Shown here: positions 1-9,261 of the stretch, piece by piece
Layout of the letters: each line of letters starts with the position of its first letter
Position numbering within the stretch: the stretch's first letter is position 1
NCBI RefSeq assembly: GCF_044336245.1
Contig: NZ_CP172346.1
Coordinates: 6,014,001 to 6,078,000, forward strand
Reading direction: 5' to 3'
Length of the DNA: 64,000 nucleotides
Source: Schlesneria sphaerica
Lineage (GTDB): Bacteria; Planctomycetota; Planctomycetia; Planctomycetales; Planctomycetaceae
Notes under the pieces: generated by a model
Seen by the model: only the letters and a program-made list of their open reading frames with translations
What the model was told of the DNA's origin: nothing
Databases searched by the model: none
Translations under genes and position numbers: made by a program

Positions 1-1
1 G

Positions 2-1501
2 GCCGGACCTGGCGATCCAGGTTTACTTACGCTGCGTGGTGCGGAATGCCTGTCGCGCGCGGATCTTGTTCTGTACGACGGACTGGTCAACCCTCTGTTG
101 CTGCGATACTCACGGGCCTCTGCCGAGCGGACGAATCGGGCCGATGGGCCTGCCGGACGAATGATTCCGCAGGAAGAAATCAATGCTCGTTTGATTGAGG
201 CCGCGCGCGAGGGAAAAGTCGTTGTCCGACTCAAAGGAGGCGACCCGTTCATTTTTGGTCGGGGCTCTGAAGAGGCTGCCGCGCTGACGTCTGCCGGAAT
301 TCCCTTCGAAGTTGTGCCGGGAATTACCGCAGCCACGGCCGCAGCCGTCTACACGGGTATCTCGCTGACGCATCGGGACCATGCCTCTGCTGTTGCTTTT
401 GTCACGGGGCACGAAGATCCGACGAAGTCCTCGGCGTTGGACTATTCCTCGCTTGCCCGCTTCCCCGGAACACTTGTGTTCTACATGGGGCTGCATCGGC
501 TACCGTTGATTGCCCAGTCGCTGATTTCCGCAGGGAAATCGCCAGAGACTCCGACTTGTGTGGTCAGCCGTGCGACGACGCCACGCCAGCGAACGGTCAT
601 CGGGACGCTGGCCACGATTCCTCAAATGGCGAAAGAGGCCGAACTGCACGCTCCTTCGCTGGTGATTGTCGGAGACTGTGTTCGGGTTCGTGAGCAGGTT
701 GAGTGGTTCGAGCAGCGGCCGTTATTCGGTCAGGTGGTGGGGATTCCGCGACCTGCCGACCAGGGGGATGAGACCGCATTGCGGCTGGTCGAATTAGGGG
801 GTGACCCGGTTCTGCTGCCGACAATCGAGATTGCTCCTCCTGAGAACTGGACCGCTATCGATGCGGCGCTGGCTCGGTTGGGAACCTTCGACTGGGTTGT
901 CTTTACGAGTGTGAACGGCGTACACGGGTTGCTCGGTCGATTGTGGGAGACGGGCGGCGATACGCGGAAGCTCGGGAATTGCCGGTTGGCCGCGATTGGT
1001 CCGGGAACCGCAGCGGCACTGGCGAAGTACTCGCTCAGGCCCGATCTGGTCCCGGTGGAGTACCGGGCTGAGGCACTCGCTGACGAGCTGAAGCCGCACG
1101 TTGTGGGAAAACGAATTCTGTGGGTCCGTGCCAGTCGGGGACGGGATGTCCTGCCGGTGGAACTGACCGCGGCAGGAGCTCAATTCGAACAGGTCGTCGT
1201 CTACCAGAACCGTGATGTCGCTCAGTTGCCTGCAGATGCGACGCACCGCATTGAAAACGGCGAGCTGAACTGGATTGCGCTATCGAGCCCCTCCATCGCC
1301 CGCAACCTGGCTCGGATCCTGTCTCCCCAGGCGAAATCCTGGCTGGGGACGAAGACGAAACTGGTCAGCATCAGTCCGGTGACCTCCGCTGCTGCGAAAG
1401 ACGTGGGGCTTCCCATCGCTGCAGAAGCCCGCGAGTACACCTGGGAGGGACTGTTTCAGGCGATGATCGATGCCGAAAAGTGCCAAGCGCTGGGCGAGTG
1501 A
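2..1501 (+). CDS. Uroporphyrinogen-III C-methyltransferase / uroporphyrinogen-III synthase fusion (5' end cut by window)
   Basis: The reading frame is open from base 2 and begins inside the glycine-rich SAM-binding loop of CobA-type methyltransferases (AGPGDPGLLTLRG), so only a few N-terminal residues are missing. The first half carries further CobA motifs: RLKGGDPFIFGRG and VPGITAATAAAVYTGI. From about codon 245 the chain becomes a HemD-like domain, with VFTSVNGV and a C-terminal stretch around WIALSSPSIARNL. The fusion would methylate uroporphyrinogen III to precorrin-2 and also make uroporphyrinogen III from hydroxymethylbilane, so it serves siroheme or heme synthesis in the cytoplasm. CobA-HemD fusions are known in several phyla. 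It lies 72 bp upstream of tilS on the same strand. The domain assignment is strong. The true start lies outside the window. Confidence 0.93.
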   Translation, partial: AGPGDPGLLTLRGAECLSRADLVLYDGLVNPLLLRYSRASAERTNRADGPAGRMIPQEEINARLIEAAREGKVVVRLKGGDPFIFGRGSEEAAALTSAGIPFEVVPGITAATAAAVYTGISLTHRDHASAVAFVTGHEDPTKSSALDYSSLARFPGTLVFYMGLHRLPLIAQSLISAGKSPETPTCVVSRATTPRQRTVIGTLATIPQMAKEAELHAPSLVIVGDCVRVREQVEWFEQRPLFGQVVGIPRPADQGDETALRLVELGGDPVLLPTIEIAPPENWTAIDAALARLGTFDWVVFTSVNGVHGLLGRLWETGGDTRKLGNCRLAAIGPGTAAALAKYSLRPDLVPVEYRAEALADELKPHVVGKRILWVRASRGRDVLPVELTAAGAQFEQVVVYQNRDVAQLPADATHRIENGELNWIALSSPSIARNLARILSPQAKSWLGTKTKLVSISPVTSAAAKDVGLPIAAEAREYTWEGLFQAMIDAEKCQALGE

Positions 1502-1573
1502 CTCGGCCAGAAAACGGGTATGGATGTCGTGCGCTCCTTGCTTCCCTGACGATCGTGGTAGTTTGAAGCAATC

Positions 1574-2566
1574 ATGACCCATTTCCTTGACGAGTTGCGA
1601 AAGGGCTTCAGGCGGGGGCAGGTCGAAGGGGCTCGGGTTCTCGTGGGGGTCTCCGGTGGGGCGGATAGTGTGGCGTTGCTTCTCGGATCAGTCGAACTGG
1701 CCGGGGAATTTTCGCTCGAACCCGTGGTGGCACACCTTAATCACGGCCTGAGAGGCGAGGCGAGTGATGCGGACGCAGCGTGGGTAGAGCGGCTGGCCGG
1801 TTCCCTGGGGCTTCCCATCGAGCGAGGTGACCTGTCCGGGGAACTGCTGCGGGATGCACCGGGGGGGCTGGAAGAACGAGCGCGTGAGTGCCGTTACCGG
1901 TTCTTCGATGAGGCTGCCCGAAAGCGAAAATGTTCAACCCTCTTGCTGGCTCATACCGCCAACGATCAGGCGGAAACCGTGCTGCATCACCTGCTGCGTG
2001 GGACAGGTCTGTCGGGACTCACCGGTATCCCTTTCACCCGAACAACGGCGTCAGGACTGCGACTTGTCCGGCCTCTACTCGCAACGACGCGAAAGACGAT
2101 TGAAGACTACCTGCGTGAACGGGGGCAGACATTCTGTACGGACCTGTCGAACGATGATCCGGGCATGACCCGCAATCGCCTGCGTCATCAGATTCTGCCC
2201 CTGCTGCGCGACACGGTGAATCCGCAGGTGGATGAGGCTCTGGCGCGGCTGGCCCAGCAGGCCACCGACGTACAGGCGATACTACAGTTCCGGGCTCGGG
2301 AACTTCTGGAACAGGCCATTCTCGATGTTCAGTCCGAATCCTGTCGTCTTGATGTCAGCCAATTATCTCAGCAGCCGCGGCACCTGATTCGAGAAGTCTT
2401 TCGCGAACTGTGGCAGCAGCAGGGGTGGTCACGTCAGGGAATGGGGTTTGTTCACTGGGATCGCCTGGCCGACCTGCTTCAGAATCGAAAAGCGATCCAT
2501 CTGCCGGATCGGGTTGAAGCTCGATTCGGCTCGGAAACACTCCTCGTACTGCGTCGACTTCGATAA
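1574..2566 (+). CDS. tilS: tRNA(Ile)-lysidine synthase TilS
   Basis: TilS uses ATP to attach lysine to C34 of the CAU-anticodon tRNA(Ile), so that it reads AUA instead of AUG. The PP-loop motif SGGADS lies at residues 27-32. It is followed by the family features AHLNHGLRGEASDADA and LLLAHTANDQAETVL, then the RPLL and DLSNDDPGMTRNRLRH motifs. At 330 residues it is shorter than the roughly 430-residue E. coli enzyme. It appears to keep the ATPase and the middle helical domain but to lack the C-terminal tRNA-binding domain, as in compact TilS proteins. The ATG at 1574 is the first in-frame start after the upstream gene. Confidence 0.93.
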   Translation: MTHFLDELRKGFRRGQVEGARVLVGVSGGADSVALLLGSVELAGEFSLEPVVAHLNHGLRGEASDADAAWVERLAGSLGLPIERGDLSGELLRDAPGGLEERARECRYRFFDEAARKRKCSTLLLAHTANDQAETVLHHLLRGTGLSGLTGIPFTRTTASGLRLVRPLLATTRKTIEDYLRERGQTFCTDLSNDDPGMTRNRLRHQILPLLRDTVNPQVDEALARLAQQATDVQAILQFRARELLEQAILDVQSESCRLDVSQLSQQPRHLIREVFRELWQQQGWSRQGMGFVHWDRLADLLQNRKAIHLPDRVEARFGSETLLVLRRLR

Positions 2567-2925
2567 CCGGTTTGCTGAGACCGCTCGGAGGTCGCACTTA
2601 ATCTTCGTCAGCCTGCTGCGATGGAGACGTATTCCGTCATGAGTGCGGGCTCGAAGATTGTTGCCGAGTGACGTTACCGTCACAGAGATTCAGTCAGCGC
2701 GGGGTTTCAGTTCAAGATTAGCATGTTTCATGCGACAAAGAATGATGCTTCCTCGCCGCTTTGGGTTGGAGTCCCTATGACACATCAATCTGCACGCGTT
2801 CGTCCGTAGAAAGTAGAACCTGTACCGGTTAGCATGCCGTGCCTTTCGTCCGATCATCTGGCGGACGGGCCTCGATGACCGCACGGAGTGGTTCGCAGGG
2901 AAGCGCCTTCTCAATCCTTTTGTAG
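2567..2925. other. Intergenic region, no gene seen
   Basis: These 359 bases separate tilS from the MFS gene. No convincing coding frame is seen. A short inverted repeat (GTGACG, four bases, CGTCAC) lies at 2668-2683, with no T-run after it. The region probably holds the promoter of the transporter gene, but no clear -10/-35 pair is recognised. Confidence 0.4.
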
Positions 2926-4494
2926 ATGAGTTCAACAATGAGTGGTGAAAGCAAAGAAAGTGTGCCGTCGTCGAACGCCCAGCGGCTGCTGTGGGCTGGC
3001 TTCATGGCAATTCTGGCAGCGGGTGTCGGTTTCTCAATCCGCGGCGGTATCCTGACACAGTGGGCCAATAAGTTCGGTTTCACAATGACGGAACTGGGCC
3101 AGATCACAGGTGGTGGTCTGGTGGGGGCTGGCCTCATCATTCTCGCAGGGGCGTTCATTGCCGATAAAGTTGGCTATGGCAAACTGATGGCTCTGGCATT
3201 CCTGGCCCACTTTATCTCGGCCGTGGTCACGCTTTCCGCAGGATATGCCTACCAGACAGGTGGCAAAGTGGCGGCGTTTAACTGCCTTTACTGGGGCATG
3301 TTCCTGTTCGCCGTCGGTAACGGTATTTGCGAAGCGGTTGTGAATCCGCTTGTCGCGACTCTGTTCCCCAACAACAAGACTCACTACCTCAATATTCTGC
3401 ACGCAGGTTGGCCAGGTGGTTTGATCATTGGCGGTCTGGCCAGCTACTTCATGAACCCGGACAAAGGGGAACCGGTCGACTGGATGATCCAGATGTCAAT
3501 CTTCCTGGTCCCCGTCGTGCTGTATGGTGCAATGGTGCTGGGACAACGCTTTCCCAAGTCCGAAGCCAGTGATGCCGGCGTCAGCTACGGGACGATGTTC
3601 ATCCAGCTATTCGCTCCTTTGATGATCGTCTTGATGCTGCTGCATGCTCTGGTTGGCTACGTCGAACTGGGAACCGACTCGTGGATTGCAAAAATCACCG
3701 GATCGATCATGCAGTCACCACAAAACGGTCTGATGCTCTTCGTCTATACCTCTGCCCTGATGTTTGCTTTGCGATTCTTCGCAGGCCCGATCGTCCATCG
3801 GATTTCGCCACTGGGACTTCTGTTTGTCAGCAGTCTGCTCGGTTTCGCCGGTTTGCAGATGCTGGGGGTCGCCAACACTGCAATACTGTGCGTCGTCGCT
3901 GCAACGATTTATGCTTGTGGCAAAACCTTCCTGTGGCCGACCATGCTGGCCGTTGCGTCCGAACAGTTTCCAAAGGGGGGAGCCATCACGATTGGTGCGC
4001 TGGGGGGTATCGGGATGCTTTCTGCCGGTCTGCTCGGGGGGCCTGGTATCGGCTTCAAGCAGGACTTCAACGCCTCTCATCGTCTGAAAGAAGATTCGCC
4101 TGCCGTTTACGAGCGGTATAAGTCTGCTACCGAGAACAGCTTCTTCGGTTTCAAAGTCTATGGACTTGACGGTCGAAAAGTCGGTGTGCTGGATGACGGT
4201 GGTAAAGAACTGGCCCGTGAGGACAAGATCAATACGGAAGCCGGTAAGCCACAGAGTGAACTGGTTGGATGGTGGGCTGAAACCCAGCAAACCGCGACCG
4301 AGGACAAGACTGTTGTCGACAGCGCCGTGCTGTATGGTGGACGTCGCGCGTTGCAATTGACGTCGTATGTCCCGCTGGCCATGGCCGGGGGCTATTTGTT
4401 GATGATCCTCTACTTCTCTGCGACCGGCGGCTACAAAGCCGTTCACATCTCGCCTGTTGGTGCGGATGAGATCTACGGTGGTAACGAGCACTGA
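2926..4494 (+). CDS. MFS transporter with a long loop before the last membrane segment
   Basis: This 522-residue protein has about twelve hydrophobic segments spread as in the major facilitator superfamily, including GFMAILAAGVGFSIRGGI near the N terminus and repeated glycine-rich helices. The substrate cannot be told from sequence; related planctomycete proteins are annotated only as MFS transporters. A hydrophilic stretch of about 105 residues (roughly 373-477, rich in K, E and D) separates the penultimate membrane region from the final helix (about 478-500), which is longer than normal for the family. A second ATG at 2938 has slightly better spacing from a GAG-containing upstream sequence and could be the true start. 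The stop is 8 bases before the bioF-like gene, so the two may be cotranscribed. Confidence 0.85.
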   Translation: MSSTMSGESKESVPSSNAQRLLWAGFMAILAAGVGFSIRGGILTQWANKFGFTMTELGQITGGGLVGAGLIILAGAFIADKVGYGKLMALAFLAHFISAVVTLSAGYAYQTGGKVAAFNCLYWGMFLFAVGNGICEAVVNPLVATLFPNNKTHYLNILHAGWPGGLIIGGLASYFMNPDKGEPVDWMIQMSIFLVPVVLYGAMVLGQRFPKSEASDAGVSYGTMFIQLFAPLMIVLMLLHALVGYVELGTDSWIAKITGSIMQSPQNGLMLFVYTSALMFALRFFAGPIVHRISPLGLLFVSSLLGFAGLQMLGVANTAILCVVAATIYACGKTFLWPTMLAVASEQFPKGGAITIGALGGIGMLSAGLLGGPGIGFKQDFNASHRLKEDSPAVYERYKSATENSFFGFKVYGLDGRKVGVLDDGGKELAREDKINTEAGKPQSELVGWWAETQQTATEDKTVVDSAVLYGGRRALQLTSYVPLAMAGGYLLMILYFSATGGYKAVHISPVGADEIYGGNEH

Positions 4495-4502
4495 ACGTTC
4501 CG

Positions 4503-5714
4503 ATGTCGAATCCGCTCGGCTGGCTTGCTGACGAACTGCAATCTTTACGCGATGACGGATTGTTCCGTCATCGCCGTGAAGTTCGGCCGTTCAGTCAGTC
4601 CGTCGCCGGGCGCTCTGGCCGGATCATGATTCATGGACGCGAGGTCTGGGACTTCGCGTCCAATAATTATCTGGGACTCGCCTCTGATCCTGCCGTGCAG
4701 TCGGCCGCAGAAGAGGCACTCAAATCGCACGGGGTTGGATCAAAAGCCAGCCCGCTCGTTTCTGGCCGGACCGATCTGCATTCCGCACTCGAATCAGCGA
4801 TTGCGGAGTTCGAAGGGACCGAGTCTGCCATCCTCTTTCCAACAGGGATGGCTGCAAATCTGGGGACCGTGGCTGCTCTGGCCGGGCCGGGCGATGCCGT
4901 GTTCTGTGATCGGCTCAATCACGCCAGTCTTGTCGATGGCTGTCGGCTGTCCGGGGCTCGACTCCGGGTTTACCGTCACGAAGACCTCGACGGGCTGCGG
5001 AAGTCGCTTTCCCGCGAATCCGCACGTCGCCTGTGGATTGTCACTGACACTGTCTTCAGCATGGACGGTGATCTGGCACCTCTTCCCGCTCTTTGCGAGA
5101 TTGCCGAAGCGGCGGGGGCAGGCCTGATCGTGGATGAGGCCCACGGGACAGGTGTTTTTGGTTCTCTGGGACGAGGTGTCGCCGAACTCCAGCACGTCGA
5201 GGATCGAATTGCTGTGCGGATCGGGACGCTCAGTAAGGCCATTGGAGCCTTGGGGGGATTCGTTTCAGGAAGTCAGACTTTGATTGACTATCTGTGGAAC
5301 AAGGCTCGGACTCAGGTTTATTCGACCGCGCTCCCCCCTGCTCTTTGTGCCGCGGCAATTGCGGCATTCGAGATCATTCGGACGGATCCCTGCCGGCGGA
5401 CGCGGCTCCATCACCTTTCTTCCCTGTTCCGAAACGAATTACAGGTCCGAGGAATCCATCCACGTGCAGGCTCCGTTGGACCGATCGTCCCGATTGAAAT
5501 CCGGGACCCCCATGCAGCCGTTTCGGTGGCCGAGCAACTGCAGAAGGTCGGTTTTCTCGTGGCGGCGATTCGACCCCCGACTGTCCCTGCGGGCACCTCG
5601 CGCCTGCGGGTGACAATTAATTGTGAGCTTCCTGGCGATGCCGTTGTGGAACTGGCCGACCACATTGGCAACTTATTAGCAGGACTTCGGTTGGAAGCAG
5701 CGTTAGATGTTTGA
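4503..5714 (+). CDS. bioF: 8-amino-7-oxononanoate synthase / alpha-oxoamine synthase (BioF-like)
   Basis: This is a PLP-dependent condensing enzyme of the alpha-oxoamine synthase family, expected to join pimeloyl-ACP or pimeloyl-CoA with alanine in biotin synthesis. Motifs seen are FASNNYLGLASDP near residue 52, GVGSKASPLVSGRTDLH, the substrate-pocket stretch FCDRLNHASLVDG, the PLP-ring motif DEAHGTGVFG, and the Schiff-base lysine in TLSKAIGALGG (Lys245). The length of 403 residues is usual. It is nearly coupled to the MFS gene upstream. No other biotin gene is in the window, so the related activities (2-amino-3-ketobutyrate CoA ligase, serine palmitoyltransferase) cannot be fully excluded. 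BioF remains the best fit. Confidence 0.88.
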   Translation: MSNPLGWLADELQSLRDDGLFRHRREVRPFSQSVAGRSGRIMIHGREVWDFASNNYLGLASDPAVQSAAEEALKSHGVGSKASPLVSGRTDLHSALESAIAEFEGTESAILFPTGMAANLGTVAALAGPGDAVFCDRLNHASLVDGCRLSGARLRVYRHEDLDGLRKSLSRESARRLWIVTDTVFSMDGDLAPLPALCEIAEAAGAGLIVDEAHGTGVFGSLGRGVAELQHVEDRIAVRIGTLSKAIGALGGFVSGSQTLIDYLWNKARTQVYSTALPPALCAAAIAAFEIIRTDPCRRTRLHHLSSLFRNELQVRGIHPRAGSVGPIVPIEIRDPHAAVSVAEQLQKVGFLVAAIRPPTVPAGTSRLRVTINCELPGDAVVELADHIGNLLAGLRLEAALDV

Positions 5715-5869
5715 GTTCAACGCAGGCTTTTGTTACCGTCGCCCAACTGGGATGTCTGCCATGGTTACTGGCAGCAAGCAGAGGCATCGCGGTCGAGACC
5801 GTTCCTGTCCACAGTAGTTTCGGTGAGGCGACTTGCACTCTGACCGACGTCCGAAAGGGATCTGCCACT

Positions 5870-6205
5870 ATGACGATTTTTCAACGCATCATCGACCGCG
5901 AAATTCCCGCCGAAATCGTGTTCGAAGATGACCAGTGCCTGGCCTTTCGAGACATTCATGCCCAGGCCCCCACGCACATTTTGATCATTCCTAAAAAACC
6001 AATTCCGTCGCTGGCTGATGCGACGGACGAAGACGAGGCACTTCTGGGGCATTTGCTCGTCACTGCCCGGAAAGTCGCTTTCGAGCAAAACCTGACCAAC
6101 GGATACCGGACCGTCATTAATTGCGGCCGCGATGGCGGGCAGTCGGTTGATCATCTGCATGTTCATCTGCTCGGCGGACGCTCGCTGACCTGGCCACCGG
6201 GCTAA
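5870..6205 (+). CDS. HIT-family nucleotide hydrolase
   Basis: This 111-residue protein begins MTIFQRIIDREIPAEIVFED, the usual N terminus of bacterial HIT (HinT-like) purine phosphoramidases. It ends with the histidine triad HLHVHLLGG and a short WPPG tail. The family hydrolyses AMP-lysine-type phosphoramidates and related adducts in the cytoplasm. The frame stays open back to a TTG at 5711, but the ATG at 5870 is chosen because the HIT fold starts exactly there and the 53 extra residues resemble nothing. The gene follows bioF by 155 bases. Confidence 0.92.
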   Translation: MTIFQRIIDREIPAEIVFEDDQCLAFRDIHAQAPTHILIIPKKPIPSLADATDEDEALLGHLLVTARKVAFEQNLTNGYRTVINCGRDGGQSVDHLHVHLLGGRSLTWPPG

Positions 6206-6293
6206 GTTCTGGCTCACCCAAAACGCGTCTGAAATTTCGACTAGAGCAACCACCAAAATTCGCATCACCGTCTGACATTCAGGGAGAAAAGTC

Positions 6294-7316
6294 ATGGCAT
6301 CTCGGAAGCTGACTCTCGCTTTCACTGTCCTCTGTGCAATGGGTGCACTGCTGATCGCGCAATCAAAGCCAGAGCCCAAAACGGGACTCGGAATGGCGGA
6401 GGCTGCAAAAGGGTTTCTCGCCGCGATTTCGCCCGAACAGCGGAAGCAGGCGACCTACACTTATGACGACCCCGAACGGTTGAACTGGCACTTTATCCCG
6501 CGCGAGAGGAAAGGACTGCCACTGAAGGCGCTGGAAGGTGCTCCTCTCCAGACGGCTCACAAGCTGATTCGCAGTGGTCTGTCGGAAGCGGGCTACGATC
6601 AGGTCCTGAATGTGATGAGCCTGGAAGAAGTCCTGTATCTGATCGAACCGGGCGAGCGAACGGCTCGCCGACAGCGACGTGATCCTGATAACTACTATCT
6701 GACTGTTTTCGGGGAACCCTCCGAGACCGGTTTGTGGGGCTGGCGACTTGAAGGGCATCACCTGAGTCTGAACTTCAGCGTGAAAGACGGAAAAGTCATT
6801 TCCAGCACTCCCGAATTTTTCGGAGCCAACCCGGGGACGATCGAAGCCGGCCTCGGCCGTCAGATTCGCGTTCTCGGCCCCGAAGAAGATATTGCTCGCC
6901 AGATTCTCAAGCTCTGTACTCCCGAGCAACAGAAGTTGTGCTGGATCAGTAAGGAAGCTCCCGGCGAAGTCCCCGGTCCAAACGAACCACAGGCTGCCGT
7001 CAAGGATCCCGTTGGTCTGCCGGTCAGTCAGATGTCAGACGACCAGAAGAAGCTGCTTCAGGAACTGCTGGGCGAGTACCTCAAGAATCTGCCCGAAGAC
7101 ATTCAGAATGAGCGTCGTGACGCTCTGAAATCGGCTGGACTCGATAAGGTCACCTTCGCCTGGTACGGCGAACCCGATCTTCATCAGGCTCACCACTATC
7201 GCGTCCAGGGCCCGACGTTCGTGATCGAGTACAACAATACTCAGAACAACGCCAACCACGTGCACTCGATGTGGCGAAACCTTGCCGGTGACTTCGCTCT
7301 GCCGGTGAAAAAATAA
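6294..7316 (+). CDS. DUF3500 domain-containing secreted protein
   Basis: This 340-residue protein starts with a signal peptide (positive n-region, then LTLAFTVLCAMGALLIA). It matches the DUF3500 pattern by eye: AAKGFLAAISPEQRKQATY near the N terminus, then WHFIPRERKGLPL, LIRSGLSEAGYDQVLNVM, WGWRLEGHHLSLNFSV, and near the C terminus FAWYGEPDLHQAHHYRVQGP followed by FVIEYNNTQNNANHVHSMWR. The many conserved His, Trp and Asp residues suggest metal binding or catalysis, but no function is established for the family. A good ribosome-binding site (AGGGAGAAAAGTC) precedes the ATG. A hairpin 70 bases downstream may end the transcript. Confidence 0.88.
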   Translation: MASRKLTLAFTVLCAMGALLIAQSKPEPKTGLGMAEAAKGFLAAISPEQRKQATYTYDDPERLNWHFIPRERKGLPLKALEGAPLQTAHKLIRSGLSEAGYDQVLNVMSLEEVLYLIEPGERTARRQRRDPDNYYLTVFGEPSETGLWGWRLEGHHLSLNFSVKDGKVISSTPEFFGANPGTIEAGLGRQIRVLGPEEDIARQILKLCTPEQQKLCWISKEAPGEVPGPNEPQAAVKDPVGLPVSQMSDDQKKLLQELLGEYLKNLPEDIQNERRDALKSAGLDKVTFAWYGEPDLHQAHHYRVQGPTFVIEYNNTQNNANHVHSMWRNLAGDFALPVKK

Positions 7317-7667
7317 GCGTGTTTTCCGATTCCCCAATGGCCTGCAGGCCTCGGGAGGTATTGGGATCGCGGTGATCAGACTACGAAAGGCCGGGGTTTC
7401 ACGACCCCGGCCTTATTCGCGCGCGGTCAGCTGCGTCTGGGGCAGGCGTTGTTCGAAGATCACGCCGCGAGAGGGGGGCAAAAAGTGCAAGCAGCAAACC
7501 AAGTCTCTGTCGTCGACCAGTCACGGATGCCACGTAGATCCACGCGATCTCGCTGCGTCAGCAGCTCATGGTCCTGGTTGCCTGAACGAACAATCGCGTT
7601 GGTCCCGTCTGATCTCGTCCGACGGGACCATCCACACTGGTGGACTTTCATACTCAGTGCAGGACGG
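7317..7667. other. Intergenic region between convergent genes, hairpins only
   Basis: The region lies between the DUF3500 gene (+) and the PfpI gene (-). It contains a strong GC-rich hairpin at 7387-7414 and a second inverted repeat at 7601-7629 (GGTCCCGTC, eleven bases, GACGGGACC). Open frames here lack family features and are not called. The hairpins most likely act in transcript termination of the two converging genes. Confidence 0.4.
7387..7414 (+). terminator. Hairpin, candidate terminator of the DUF3500 gene
   Basis: A perfect stem is formed by AAGGCCGGGGT and ACCCCGGCCTT around a six-base loop. It lies 70 bases past the stop codon. The downstream side reads TTATTCG, so the U-tract is weak. 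The A-rich left side gives a short T-run for the opposite strand, so it may work in both directions. Confidence 0.5.
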
Positions 7668-8255
7668 CTACGAGAGTGTGAATTTGGCTCCGAGAATCCG
7701 CGTGAACTCAGACAGCCATGCCGGATGAGCGGGCCAGGCGGGTGCGGTGACGATGTTGCCGTCGACGTAGGCCTGATTCATCGGGATGGCGACGTACTGT
7801 CCCCCTGCAGCGGTAATTTCAGGGCCGCAAGCGGGGTAAGCGCTGCATCGACGTCCCTTGAGGACCCCTGCTGCGGTCAGCAGTTGTGCTCCGTGACAAA
7901 TGGCAGCGATGGGCTTGTTGCTCTGGGCGAAGGATCGAACGATGTTCAGAACGGCTTCGTTCAGTCGCAGATACTCGGGAGCTCTTCCACCTGGAATCAC
8001 CAGACCGACGTAGTCATCGGGTTTGACATCAGCGAACGTACTGTTCAAGGTGAAGTTATGACCGGGCTTCTCGCTATAGGTCTGATCCCCTTCAAAATCA
8101 TGGATGGCGGTGCGGATGTTGTCTCCCGCCTTTTTACCGGGGCAGACGACGTCGACCTGATATCCCACAAACAGCAGTGCCTGGTACGGGACCATGATCT
8201 CGTAGTCTTCGACGTAGTCGCCTGCCAGAATCAGTAATCGTGGATTCGCCATCAT
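7668..8255 (-). CDS. DJ-1/PfpI family protein
   Basis: This 195-residue protein has the flavodoxin-like DJ-1/PfpI layout. The N-terminal RLLILAGDYVEDYE provides the conserved glutamate (Glu16), DYVGLVIPGGRAPEYLR follows, and AAICHGAQLLTAAGV is the nucleophile elbow with Cys120-His121. Families with this core include deglycases, chaperones and cysteine peptidases, and the sequence does not settle which one this is. The length is close to that of the intracellular-protease-type members. Two adjacent ATGs are available at the start. It is transcribed towards the DUF3500 gene and follows the DUF58 gene by 42 bases on the same strand. Confidence 0.9.
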   Translation of the reverse strand: MMANPRLLILAGDYVEDYEIMVPYQALLFVGYQVDVVCPGKKAGDNIRTAIHDFEGDQTYSEKPGHNFTLNSTFADVKPDDYVGLVIPGGRAPEYLRLNEAVLNIVRSFAQSNKPIAAICHGAQLLTAAGVLKGRRCSAYPACGPEITAAGGQYVAIPMNQAYVDGNIVTAPAWPAHPAWLSEFTRILGAKFTLS

Positions 8256-8297
8256 GAAGTCCTTTCAGTGGTGTCTTTGAGCGGCGGCGACAACGTG

Positions 8298-9212
8298 TTA
8301 CCGCTGCCGCTTGTTCTGTGATCGTAACGCAAGGAACTGTCCCAGGGCTCGCTGGTAGGGTTCGGATGTCGTCAGTGGGACGAATTCGATCCCTGCCGCT
8401 CCACAGTGGGCCACCAGTCCCTGCCGAAATGCCTGAAACCGTGACAGATAGAGTGAACGCAGGCGATAGGGGTCGACGAGCATGTGATGCCCGGCCCGCT
8501 CCAGATTGCGAAACTCTGTTGGCTGCTTGTAGGGAAACGTCTCTTCTTCGGGAGCGGTAATCTGAAACAGGACGACGTCATGCTGTGCCATCCGCAGTCG
8601 CTTCAGTGCGACTGCCAGGGGTTCCAGTTCATCGAACGCATCCGTGAGCAGAAACAGCAGCGAACGGCGTTTCAGCGTCGGCTGGATTTGCGCGATGGAT
8701 TCACTCAGGCTCCCTTCCCCGCCGGGGCGCCTGGATCGCAGCAGGTGGACGATCTGACCGAACGTGTCACGATTGGCAGAAGGTTCCCAGCGGTCAACAG
8801 TCTGATTGTCAAAAGCGACCAGTCCGCAGGCATCGCGCTGACTCAGCAGCAGATAGGCCAGCGCGGCAGCCAGTTGCCGTGCGTACTGGTACTTACTGAG
8901 GGTTTTCCCACTGAACGCCATGCTGCCAGAGCAATCGAGCAGCAGATAGGCTCGAAGGTTGGTCTCTTCCTCGTACTCTTTGACGTAGTAGTGTCCGGTC
9001 TTCCCGTACGCTCGCCAGTCGATATGTCGGATCTCATCCCCGGGATAGTACTGCCGGTGCTCGACGAACTCGACACTGGATCCCTTGAACGGACTTTTGT
9101 GCTGTCCGATCATGTAGCCTTCGACAATCAGCCGGGCAACGACGTCCAACCCTCCGAAACGGGCAAGAGCGGTTGGATCATCGTCAGGATCAGTTTTGCC
9201 AGACGCAGACAT
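8298..9212 (-). CDS. DUF58 domain-containing protein with vWA-type fold
   Basis: The 304-residue protein carries the DUF58 hallmark EHRQYYPGDEIRHIDWRAYG near residues 51-70, followed by a vWA-like metal site LLDCSGSM (Asp93, Ser95, Ser97). No membrane segment is seen. In related genomes DUF58 proteins usually sit with MoxR AAA+ ATPases and BatA/DUF4175-type membrane proteins. Here no MoxR gene is adjacent, and the DUF4175-like gene of this window is nearly 50 kb away. The gene lies 49 bases after the S41 protease gene. The likely role is as an adaptor in envelope or protein-complex maturation; the exact function is unknown. Confidence 0.92.
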   Translation of the reverse strand: MSASGKTDPDDDPTALARFGGLDVVARLIVEGYMIGQHKSPFKGSSVEFVEHRQYYPGDEIRHIDWRAYGKTGHYYVKEYEEETNLRAYLLLDCSGSMAFSGKTLSKYQYARQLAAALAYLLLSQRDACGLVAFDNQTVDRWEPSANRDTFGQIVHLLRSRRPGGEGSLSESIAQIQPTLKRRSLLFLLTDAFDELEPLAVALKRLRMAQHDVVLFQITAPEEETFPYKQPTEFRNLERAGHHMLVDPYRLRSLYLSRFQAFRQGLVAHCGAAGIEFVPLTTSEPYQRALGQFLALRSQNKRQR

Positions 9213-9261
9213 CGGTCCTCGGCATTTCTTCCCGTCTCACCGCGACCGTATTCAAGAACGC

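Noticed and set aside
5711..5869. N-terminal extension of the HIT protein from a TTG at 5711
   Set aside because: The 53 residues match nothing, and the ATG at 5870 begins the family sequence exactly.
7449..8237. Plus-strand frame of 262 codons across the PfpI gene
   Set aside because: It lies antisense to a clearly recognised DJ-1/PfpI gene and has no family features.
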